Shown piece by piece: positions 1-5,282 of a DNA stretch of 8,880 bases. The position numbers and the translations under genes were made by a program. A model generated the notes under the pieces. The model was not told the origin of the DNA and ran no database searches. It saw only the letters and a list, made by a program, of their open reading frames with translations. Position 1 is the stretch's first letter, and each line of letters opens with the position of its first letter. Source of the stretch: Clostridiales bacterium (lineage in GTDB: Bacteria > Bacillota > Clostridia > Peptostreptococcales > Anaerovoracaceae); assembly GCA_009778415.1 (NCBI GenBank), contig WRJV01000242.1, positions 1 to 8,880 of the forward strand, read 5' to 3'.

Positions 1-75
1 GCCCGCAACCCAGATGGGGCTCTGCCCCATACCCCGGCGGAACTCGGAAATGAATTCCTCGTTCCTCACGCGGGC
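1..75 (+). repeat. 75-bp dispersed hairpin repeat, copy 1
   Basis: This copy is identical over 75/75 bases to 241-315 and matches 2795-2869 at 72/75. The unit begins with GCCCGC and ends with GCGGGC, so it has 6-bp inverted ends. Inside it holds the hairpin ATGGGGC-TCT-GCCCCAT (14-30). The right end pairs with the bases just outside the unit: CGCGGGC-GAT-GCCCGCG (69-85) is a 7-bp stem. The left flank is outside the window. It has no coding potential and resembles REP/BIME-type intergenic repeats; no transposase is visible. Confidence 0.85.
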
Positions 76-165
76 GATGCCCGCGCACCACGCATATGCG
101 CGGTGGTAGTGGGTAGTGGGTAGTTTGTAGTTAGCGATGCCCGCGCACCGCGCATATGCGCGGTG
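74..165. repeat. Pair of 32-bp repeats around a 20-bp palindrome
   Basis: Bases 74-105 and 134-165 are the same 32-bp sequence with one mismatch (A90 versus G150), 60 bp apart. The second copy contains a perfect 20-bp palindrome at 146-165, CACCGCGCATATGCGCGGTG. The first copy (86-105) is the same palindrome with one mispaired position. The first copy overlaps the hairpin at the right edge of the 75-bp repeat, so the two families are joined end to end. Function is unknown; a structured intergenic repeat is the simplest reading. Confidence 0.8.
106..133. repeat. 7-bp tandem repeat, four units
   Basis: Four consecutive 7-bp units lie between the two 32-bp repeats: GTAGTGG, GTAGTGG, GTAGTTT and GTAGTTA. 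The first two are identical and the last two are degenerate. This is a short minisatellite, likely prone to slippage and copy-number change. Confidence 0.75.
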
Positions 166-166
166 T

Positions 167-229
167 TTAGTGACTTAGGGACATTGTTTTCTTGTTTTTT
201 ATTTGCGCTACGAATCCCTAAGTTACTAA
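167..229. repeat. 63-bp element with 15-bp inverted ends
   Basis: TTAGTGACTTAGGGA (167-181) is matched in inverted orientation by TCCCTAAGTTACTAA (215-229), 14 of 15 positions, with 33 AT-rich bases between. It abuts the 20-bp palindrome on the left and the 75-bp repeat copy 2 on the right. It could be a tiny non-coding inverted-repeat element (MITE-like) or a large stem-loop. No duplicated target site is evident. Confidence 0.6.
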
Positions 230-324
230 CGCGGGCTATAGCCCGCAACCCAGATGGGGCTCTGCCCCATACCCCGGCGGAACTCGGAAATGAATTCCTC
301 GTTCCTCACGCGGGCACCGCCCGC
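226..324 (+). repeat. 75-bp dispersed hairpin repeat, copy 2
   Basis: The core 241-315 is identical to copy 1. Here both flanks are visible: on the left GCGGGC-TATA-GCCCGC (231-246), a perfect 16-base palindrome, and on the right GCGGGC-ACC-GCCCGC (310-324). The unit is therefore bounded on each side by a GCGGGC/GCCCGC hairpin. It lies about 30 bp past the stop codon of the OPA transporter gene on the minus strand. No T-run follows any of the stems on the minus strand, so it is not a classical intrinsic terminator. Confidence 0.85.
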
Positions 325-353
325 AAGCCCTGTATGCAAGCTAAATTAAACTA

Positions 354-1679
354 CTATTTGAGCGAAGTCGACCCTTTCCTCCCCCGGGTCGCGATGAATG
401 CAAATACTGCAACCAGTACGCAGACGGTAGTGATCACGACGAACAGGACGTTCCATTTGTCGTCCTGCAGTATAAACCCGAAGAACACCGCTTGGACTGC
501 TGCACCCATGTAGGCTGCCCAGTCCAGCACCCCAGCGGCCGTTCCGGCAAATACGCGCCCGCCAATGTCGGTTGCGAAAGCCCACACCAGCCCGTTTATG
601 GCGTAGATGAAGAAACCGGCTACGAACAGCACCGCTGCCGCCCCAGTCTGGGATTCGATGTTGGGGAAGATGAACACGGTGCATGCGCTTAAAATTGCAC
701 AAGCTATGACGACAGGGAGCCTGTTGTAGGGCGTAAGCCTATCGGAAAGCCACGGGACCAGCCAAGTGCCAAGCGCCATCCCAAGAGGCAGCATGACAAG
801 TCCGACTATTCCCGCTTTCAGATCGATGCCCCGTACGCTGACGTAGTACTTGGGCATCCAAGTCAGCAACCCGTACCTAGACAGGTTCGATCCGGCTACG
901 ATGAGGCACCAGATGAAGAACCTCCACTGGGAGAACAGGTACACGTAGGGGTACAGCTTGCCCTTCTCTTCCACCACCTTGACAAGTTCGTCCTCATGCG
1001 CTTCTCTTACTTTTTCTTCTTTATAGGGGGGCAGCCCCACGTCTTCCGGCTTGCCCTTCGCGAAAATCAGGAAGACAAGCATTGCGGCAAACATCAGGAC
1101 AGTCGGCAGCGAGAACGCGGCCCGCCAACCCATGTTCGGGGCGATGGCGAACGCCAGCGTGACGGCAAGCCAAGCCGCCGCCGTGCCTAGGCTCGACGAG
1201 GCGTTGCAAAACCCTGTGGCAAACCCCCTCTTCGCGCCTGGCCACCAAGCTGCTATGTACGCCATGCCTGGCGACCAGAGCATGGACTGGAAGTACCCGT
1301 TGAACCCCCAAAGGATGCAGATCACGACCAGGGACGATTGGAAGCTGATGCAGATGTTGGTCAGCGCCGACAGTATGATTCCTGCAACTATGAACCGCTT
1401 GATGCCGAATATTTCGCCGAGCCTCCCGTTGACAAGGTGCCCGAAGCCGTAGGTCCAAAAGAGTATAGAACTTAAAATTCCCAGCTGGCCCGTGGTCCAG
1501 CCCATCTCCTCTTCCATCATCGGGATCGCTGTGCTGATGTTCAGCCTGCCCGAATAGAGGAAGCAGTAAAGCAGCGCGAACAGAAACAGCGCCACCCACA
1601 TACGGCTGTTGTATTTCTTGAACTGCTCGGGCGCGTACCCGTACAGCTCCTTGCTAGTGGATTTTTCCACTCCTCCCAT
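354..1679 (-). CDS. OPA-family MFS transporter (organophosphate/phosphonate, putative)
   Basis: Inner-membrane carrier of 441 aa, the usual size for the organophosphate:phosphate antiporter family (GlpT, UhpT, PgtP), with about 12 hydrophobic segments. The MFS loop 2-3 motif is at about 84-97 (NGRLGEIFGIKRF), and an OPA-like block, WGFNGYFQ to RGFATGFCNAS, spans 124-161. Arg45 in the first membrane segment (YSGRLN) and Arg268 in the seventh (SRYGLLTWMPKYY) align with GlpT Arg45 and Arg269, which bind the substrate phosphate. A charged central loop (about 207-242) joins the two halves. The ATG is preceded by AGGAGG with 8-base spacing. It follows the phosphonatase-like gene by 80 bp, so its substrate is probably the phosphonate or organophosphate that enzyme uses, perhaps exchanged for released phosphate. 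The family is clear; the substrate is inferred. Two TAG stops stand in tandem. Confidence 0.88.
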   Translation of the reverse strand: MGGVEKSTSKELYGYAPEQFKKYNSRMWVALFLFALLYCFLYSGRLNISTAIPMMEEEMGWTTGQLGILSSILFWTYGFGHLVNGRLGEIFGIKRFIVAGIILSALTNICISFQSSLVVICILWGFNGYFQSMLWSPGMAYIAAWWPGAKRGFATGFCNASSSLGTAAAWLAVTLAFAIAPNMGWRAAFSLPTVLMFAAMLVFLIFAKGKPEDVGLPPYKEEKVREAHEDELVKVVEEKGKLYPYVYLFSQWRFFIWCLIVAGSNLSRYGLLTWMPKYYVSVRGIDLKAGIVGLVMLPLGMALGTWLVPWLSDRLTPYNRLPVVIACAILSACTVFIFPNIESQTGAAAVLFVAGFFIYAINGLVWAFATDIGGRVFAGTAAGVLDWAAYMGAAVQAVFFGFILQDDKWNVLFVVITTVCVLVAVFAFIATRGRKGSTSLK

Positions 1680-1706
1680 TTATAACACCTCCTGAATTAC
1701 ATTGGG

Positions 1707-1736
1707 AAGGGCATTCTTTCTAGCAAGAACGCCCTT
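1707..1736 (-). other. Intercistronic stem-loop between phosphonatase and transporter genes
   Basis: AAGGGC-A-TTCTT and AAGAA-C-GCCCTT pair around a 6-base loop (1719-1724). Read on the plus strand there is an A-C mismatch at 1713/1730. In the minus-strand RNA the same pair is G-U, giving an uninterrupted 12-bp stem, so the structure fits the transcribed strand better. The stem is followed by CCCAAUGUAA rather than a U-run, so it is unlikely to terminate fully. It may protect or process the upstream message. Confidence 0.55.
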
Positions 1737-1759
1737 TCTTCATTTATAAAGCGTTGATT

Positions 1760-2605
1760 TTAGATGGTTTCGATTATTCCCTGGCCCGGTCTCTCGCCTC
1801 TCCTGAGCCTCGGCTCTATCTCGTAGAAAACGATGTCCGGGACGTACTTCACTGACGGAATGAGGTAGTCGGGTTTTGACGCCGCAAGCTCGTCGTAAGT
1901 GTTGCTTCCGGTGGCGTAAAGCCCTATGGTCCAAGCGCCGGCGTTGTTGCCGCATTTCATGCCTGCGGCAGTGTCGTCGATTTTAACTACTGATTCTACA
2001 GGGATGACTTTCTTTGTTAGCTCGTATGCTTGGAGCATGCAGTCGAACACCATGAACGGCCATGGCCTGCCAGGCACTTTCTCTGCGTTTGTCGCCACGT
2101 CGAATTTCATGCCAAACCTGTCTACAAGGGACTGGTTCAGCCTCTTTGAGTCTTCTGAATAATACCCGGTGTCGCAGCCAACCAAGATTTCCGCCTCCCT
2201 GAGCCTTGCAATGCACTCAAGTGCGCCCTCGATCGGCTTTGACAGGTCTGGGTCCACGATATACTTTGACATCAAGGGCCTGAAAGTGGCAAGAATAGCG
2301 TCAAAGTCGTCTTCGTTCCAGTCCCTGCCGTTCTTTGCTATGAACTGCTCTTTTACTTCGGGAAGCTCAAGGAGCATCCTCAAATGGGTCGGTTTGAAAT
2401 TGCCCATGGGTTTTCTGATCGAAGACCATGGGACGTCAATCCCGTGTGCAAGCAGCGCTTCGTAAAACGGTACTACCGGGGCTTTGCACCCTCTCAAGTC
2501 GTCCAGCGGCCATCTGCTGCGCAGGTCCTGTGGGCCGTCGCAAAATGTGCCCGCTGTGTCTAGCACTGCCAATTCGATTTTTCCGGTGTAGTGTCTGTTA
2601 TACAT
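1760..2605 (-). CDS. Phosphonoacetaldehyde hydrolase-like HAD enzyme (PhnX family)
   Basis: Cytosolic enzyme of 281 aa. PhnX splits the C-P bond of phosphonoacetaldehyde to acetaldehyde and phosphate through a lysine Schiff base and an aspartyl phosphate. Signature residues are visible in order: Asp16 in DTAGT with Ala at +2 (phosphonatase type, not the DxD of phosphatases); KPMGNFKPTH with Lys71 and His74 at the Schiff-base lysine and nearby histidine; Thr146-Gly147-Tyr148; GRPWPFM with Arg180; and KIDDTAAG...NAGAWTIGL (208-229). The Asp16 to Lys71 spacing is 55, against 41 in the Bacillus cereus enzyme, so about 14 residues (roughly 27-40) are inserted near the cap. The ATG follows GAGGAGGG. 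It leads a two-gene unit with the OPA transporter. No PhnW transaminase is in the window, so the precursor of the substrate is unknown. Another phosphonatase-like specificity is possible. Confidence 0.82.
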   Translation of the reverse strand: MYNRHYTGKIELAVLDTAGTFCDGPQDLRSRWPLDDLRGCKAPVVPFYEALLAHGIDVPWSSIRKPMGNFKPTHLRMLLELPEVKEQFIAKNGRDWNEDDFDAILATFRPLMSKYIVDPDLSKPIEGALECIARLREAEILVGCDTGYYSEDSKRLNQSLVDRFGMKFDVATNAEKVPGRPWPFMVFDCMLQAYELTKKVIPVESVVKIDDTAAGMKCGNNAGAWTIGLYATGSNTYDELAASKPDYLIPSVKYVPDIVFYEIEPRLRRGERPGQGIIETI

Positions 2606-2705
2606 GATTACCCTCCTCTATAAGATTTTATTGCATTGTACACCTTTTATTAAGATGTAGAAGCCGATATTAATTATCCCAGTACGTCCAAAAAAATCTA
2701 ATATT

Positions 2706-2734
2706 ATTCTATCACACTTCGATGTAGAACACAA
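2706..2734 (-). promoter_or_regulatory. Predicted promoter of the phosphonatase-transporter unit
   Basis: On the minus strand the -35 TTGTGT (2729-2734) and -10 TAGAAT (2706-2711) are 17 bp apart, and TG sits one base before the -10 (extended -10). The predicted start near 2699 leaves a leader of about 93 bases before the phosphonatase ATG. The rest of the gap 2606-2893 holds repeat copy 3 and AT-rich sequence. GATGTAGAA occurs at 2721-2729, inside this spacer, and again at 2654-2662 in the leader, which could be operator half-sites. No known riboswitch fold was recognised in the leader. Confidence 0.5.
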
Positions 2735-2779
2735 CGCTTCAAGTGACAAAATGGAATTTCTTCCATTTATTTCATTTTT

Positions 2780-2878
2780 CTAACGCGGGCTATCGCCCGC
2801 AACCCAGATGGGGCTCTGCCCCATACCCCGGTGGAACTCGGAAATGAATTCCTCGTTCCTTACGCGTGCGATGTCCGC
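2780..2878 (+). repeat. 75-bp dispersed hairpin repeat, copy 3
   Basis: The core 2795-2869 matches copies 1 and 2 at 72 of 75 bases. All three changes are to T, and two of them are near the right end. The left hairpin GCGGGC-TATC-GCCCGC (2785-2800) is kept, including the outer CTAACGCGGGCTAT shared with copy 2. The right hairpin has decayed to GCGTGC-GAT-GTCCGC. It begins about 16 bp past the stop codon of the phosphotransacylase gene on the minus strand and separates that unit from the phosphonatase promoter. Confidence 0.85.
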
Positions 2879-2893
2879 AACCAATATAAATAA

Positions 2894-3484
2894 TTACAGC
2901 AGCAATTCTGCGGAATCACCCTTTTCAAGCCCTGCCGCGTTGAATTCGTCGGTGTCAAGATGCAGCTCCAGAGCGAACAACGGGTCGATGCGCACTGCAA
3001 TATTGCTGAACACAGTGCCCCTTACGCCGCCAACTGCCGCAGCTACTTTCTGCCCTTCCGCAAGCCCCAGTTTTCCCGCTTCTTCTTGGCTTACATGCAA
3101 GTGCCTGGCAGGTATTATGGCACCTGCGTCAAGCTCAACTTCCCCGCAGGGGCCAACGAGCGTGATTCTGCCCGTGCCTGAGACGTCACCTGACAGCCTG
3201 ACCTCCGGCCTTACGCCAAGCTGCCTTGCGTCCGTAATCGAAAGCTCCACCTGTGCAGTCGCCCTGACAGGTCCAAGCACCCTTACGCCTCTCATCGTTC
3301 CGCTTGGGCCTCGCAGGTCAACCGTCTCGCAGGAAACGAATTCGTCGGGCTGCCTGATGTTCCGCAGGAAAGTCAACTCATGCCCCGCGCCGAAGAGTAC
3401 ATCGATGTTGCCCTGTGTCAGGTGCGCGTGCCTGTTCGAGCACCCGACCGGCACAGTTATCGTACTGCACATTTCCTCACTCAT
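2894..3484 (-). CDS. pduL: PduL-type phosphate acyltransferase (phosphotransacylase)
   Basis: 196 aa, cytosolic. PduL enzymes swap CoA and phosphate on acetyl or propionyl groups, linking acyl-CoA to acyl phosphate and ATP formation. They are unrelated to the Pta family and use two zinc ions. Visible motifs: VPVGCSNRHAHL with His19/His21; GPVRATAQVE with Arg74 and Glu80; ARHLH with His128/His130; and LELHLDTDEFNAAG with His175. These are the expected zinc and phosphate ligands. Only about 10 residues precede the first motif, so the encapsulation peptide of microcompartment PduL proteins is absent and no shell gene is nearby. The ATG at 3484 is chosen because AGGAG lies 7 bases upstream; an ATG at 3529 would add 15 unrelated residues inside the upstream gene, and an in-frame ATG at 3472 is a duplicate. 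It is 4 bp behind the MFS permease stop, so it is cotranscribed. The family assignment is secure; acetyl versus propionyl preference is not. Confidence 0.92.
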   Translation of the reverse strand: MSEEMCSTITVPVGCSNRHAHLTQGNIDVLFGAGHELTFLRNIRQPDEFVSCETVDLRGPSGTMRGVRVLGPVRATAQVELSITDARQLGVRPEVRLSGDVSGTGRITLVGPCGEVELDAGAIIPARHLHVSQEEAGKLGLAEGQKVAAAVGGVRGTVFSNIAVRIDPLFALELHLDTDEFNAAGLEKGDSAELLL

Positions 3485-3494
3485 CTCCTCACTC
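3471..3494 (-). repeat. 12-bp tandem duplication of the pduL ribosome binding site and start
   Basis: On the minus strand GAGTGAGGAGAT and GAGTGAGGAAAT are consecutive (11 of 12 identical). Each is followed by a G that completes an in-frame ATG, at 3484 and 3472, giving the N-terminus MSEEM. The first unit also contains the TGA of the permease gene. The message thus carries two overlapping start signals for the same protein. Confidence 0.7.
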
Positions 3495-4661
3495 CTGATT
3501 TTTATATAGCTTGCCGGCAATGTACACAATTGCCCCTGTTAAGTTCATGCACGCAAAAAAGACGTATATCCCTCCTGCGCCGAAATGGTCTAGTATGATG
3601 CCCCCTGCCAGCTGGCAGAATATCGCGCTCAGGCTGGACCCGAGGGCGTAGTAAATTGAAATTGCGAACCCCAAGTTTCCGCTGTCCACAATTTTCGCGA
3701 TGTACCTTACGAATTCGACTATGACAATGCCTGTCGACATCCCCTGCAGAAAAAAGAAGCAAAGCAGCAGGGTGTGCGGCGGGTGCGTAGAATACCACGC
3801 AAATCTTGCCGCAGACAGAAGCATCGCGGCTGGCAGCGTCTTTTCCAAAGTGAAAACTTTAGCGAGCTTGTCTGCCCATGCCATGAACGGGGCTTCGCTC
3901 CCCGACATCAGCAGGAATGCAAGCCCCAGCCCGGCGATTGTCCCGCCACCTTGCAGGAACAGGAACCCAAAGTAAGTGTTGTTGGCTGTAATTGTGCCGT
4001 ACATGAAAAAAGCGCATATGACCAGCACTACGTATTTCCTGTTTTTGAAGAGCGCGGCTTTTGACGCCCCGGCCAAAGCACCCCCCTCATTCGCCTTACC
4101 CGAAGCCTCCACGCTACCGGTGCCCTCGGCACCCTTGGCAGCCGACATGGCAAACACTATGCCTGCAAATATAGCGAAGCCGCCTGCGTAGATGAAAAAT
4201 ATGACGGGAAGACCTGCCGACTCTGAAAGCTTGCCCGCGAAAAAAACGCCGAGGGCAAACCCGACGGCACCCCATTTCCTCGCTGCCCCGAACATCTGGC
4301 CGTCTTCGACAGCCATGGCGTCCACCAGTGCCAGCGTCGGTGCCTGAAAAAAGTACATGGCGCAAAAAAGTGCCATAAACAAAACGTAGGTATGCACGAA
4401 ATACAGCAATATGCAGACGGAAGCCGCCCCCATGGCAAGTTTCAGGACAAAGCGTTTTTTGCTTGCGCTTTTGTTGTACAGGCTGCCCCAAAAAGCCCCT
4501 GCGGCTATTGCCACCGCTGTGCCCGCCGAAACGGCCGACCCGATCTGCGTCCCTGTGAATCCAATAGAATTCAAATACTGGCCTACCAGCGGCATAAAAG
4601 CGCCAAGCGCGGCATAGGCAAACATATATGCGCTTAAATAGCTGAAGTTGCTTTTCTCCAT
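3489..4661 (-). CDS. MFS permease, MFS_1-like group
   Basis: 390 aa inner-membrane protein with about 12 hydrophobic segments and a low-complexity Ala/Gly loop (about 174-203) between the halves. The motif FGAARKWGAVGFALG (124-138) at the middle of the first half is typical of the LacY/HcaT/MFS_1-like group, which carries sugars, nucleosides or aromatic acids. The substrate cannot be read from the sequence. The ATG at 4661 is chosen because homology-like sequence begins there and a promoter ends exactly before it; an upstream ATG at 4715 lies inside that promoter and has no ribosome binding site. No Shine-Dalgarno precedes 4661 either. It is followed after 4 bp by pduL, suggesting uptake of a compound that feeds acyl-CoA or acyl phosphate. 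It diverges from folT across a shared promoter region. Confidence 0.85.
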   Translation of the reverse strand: MEKSNFSYLSAYMFAYAALGAFMPLVGQYLNSIGFTGTQIGSAVSAGTAVAIAAGAFWGSLYNKSASKKRFVLKLAMGAASVCILLYFVHTYVLFMALFCAMYFFQAPTLALVDAMAVEDGQMFGAARKWGAVGFALGVFFAGKLSESAGLPVIFFIYAGGFAIFAGIVFAMSAAKGAEGTGSVEASGKANEGGALAGASKAALFKNRKYVVLVICAFFMYGTITANNTYFGFLFLQGGGTIAGLGLAFLLMSGSEAPFMAWADKLAKVFTLEKTLPAAMLLSAARFAWYSTHPPHTLLLCFFFLQGMSTGIVIVEFVRYIAKIVDSGNLGFAISIYYALGSSLSAIFCQLAGGIILDHFGAGGIYVFFACMNLTGAIVYIAGKLYKNQE

Positions 4662-4696
4662 GATAAAAGTATACCACAGACGATTAAACTTTTCAT
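4661..4696 (-). promoter_or_regulatory. Promoter of the MFS permease-pduL unit, predicted leaderless
   Basis: On the minus strand the -35 ATGAAA (4691-4696) and -10 TATACT (4668-4673) are 17 bp apart, with TGG directly before the -10 (extended -10). Six bases separate the -10 from the A of the permease ATG at 4661, the normal distance from a -10 to the transcription start. The mRNA should therefore begin at or within a base or two of the start codon. Confidence 0.6.
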
Positions 4697-4702
4697 TGAA
4701 AA
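4690..4702. promoter_or_regulatory. 13-bp palindrome at the overlap of two divergent -35 boxes
   Basis: TTTTCA-T-TGAAAA is a perfect inverted repeat about T4696. It supplies TTGAAA to the plus-strand promoter and ATGAAA to the minus-strand promoter, sharing one base. Its centre is 25.5 bp from the centre of each -10 box. It may simply be the shape of a mirrored promoter, or also an operator controlling both genes. Confidence 0.5.
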
Positions 4703-4724
4703 CTTTCTGGGGCAATGGTATAAT
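4696..4724 (+). promoter_or_regulatory. folT promoter
   Basis: The -35 TTGAAA (4696-4701) and a perfect -10 TATAAT (4719-4724) are separated by 17 bp, with TGG before the -10. The predicted start is near 4731, so the leader before the TTG is only about 22 bases. There is no room for a folate riboswitch, and any control would have to act on initiation. Confidence 0.85.
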
Positions 4725-4738
4725 CAGTCATTGCGAAC

Positions 4739-4744
4739 AGGAGG
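4739..4744 (+). promoter_or_regulatory. folT ribosome binding site selecting a TTG start
   Basis: AGGAGG at 4739-4744 lies 8 bases before TTG at 4753. It rules out the upstream in-frame ATG at 4648, which lies before the promoter in the divergent gene region. Confidence 0.85.
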
Positions 4745-4752
4745 TTCAATCA

Positions 4753-5265
4753 TTGCGTCCACAAAAGAAAAAGGCAACCGACCTTGCGGTCATGGCGTGC
4801 CTTATGACGATGGAAATAATCTTAACGAGGCTCTTTTCGATCGAAACCCCTTTGTTCAGGCTCAGCTTCGGGTTTTTGCCCATGGCACTGCTGAGCATTT
4901 TGTACGGACCGCTATGGGGAGGCTTCACATATGCAGCCTGCGACCTGCTGGGCGTGATGCTTTTGCCAAAGGGCACTCCCTTCCCCGGTTTCACGCTGAC
5001 CGCATTTTTGACTGGCTTTACGTATGGCGCCATCCTTCACAAGAAAACAATTACGTGGAAACGCGTACTCGCAGCCGCGCTGATAGTCGGCATATTCTAC
5101 AACCTCGCCCTGGACACCGTATGGCTTTTCATTCTTACCGGAAATGCCGTCAATGTCATCGTGCCGGTGCGCCTTGCCCGAGTCGCGATAACAATCCCTC
5201 TGCAGACGGTCCTTATTACATTCGTGTGGGACCGGTGCTCCTCGATTGTCAGGCGCCTTGGCTGA
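4753..5265 (+). CDS. folT: Folate-family ECF transporter S component
   Basis: 170 aa integral membrane protein that binds folate outside the cell and docks on a shared energising module (EcfA, EcfA', EcfT) for ATP-driven uptake. It has about six hydrophobic segments, the usual S-component size. Family-typical stretches are TPLFRLSFGFLPMAL (32-46), YGPLWGGFTYAACDLLG (51-67), PFPGFTLTAFLTGFTYG (76-92) and NLALDTVW (117-124). The start is TTG, fixed by AGGAGG 8 bases upstream and by a promoter that begins after any earlier ATG. No ECF energising genes are in the window, as is normal for group II systems. Its 3' end faces rqcP across 17 bp with no strong terminator. It is the only plus-strand gene and shares its promoter region with the MFS permease. 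Confidence 0.9.
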   Translation: MRPQKKKATDLAVMACLMTMEIILTRLFSIETPLFRLSFGFLPMALLSILYGPLWGGFTYAACDLLGVMLLPKGTPFPGFTLTAFLTGFTYGAILHKKTITWKRVLAAALIVGIFYNLALDTVWLFILTGNAVNVIVPVRLARVAITIPLQTVLITFVWDRCSSIVRRLG

Positions 5266-5282
5266 AACGCACAGGTGCTTTC

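Noticed and set aside
66..248. 60-codon minus-strand frame with a repeated AHMRGARAS peptide
   Set aside because: The peptide repeat is just the translation of the 32-bp DNA repeat and palindrome. There is no ribosome binding site, no protein-like composition, and the frame ends in the dispersed repeat.
1..315. CRISPR array from the regularly placed repeats
   Set aside because: The repeats are of different families and lengths, the spacing is irregular, there are only two copies per family here, and no cas gene is present.
4662..4715. Longer N-terminus for the MFS permease from an ATG at 4715
   Set aside because: These 18 codons overlap the permease promoter, lack a ribosome binding site and add residues before the normal start of the first membrane segment.
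4725..4752. Folate riboswitch upstream of folT
   Set aside because: The predicted leader is only about 22 bases, too short for any known folate-sensing RNA.
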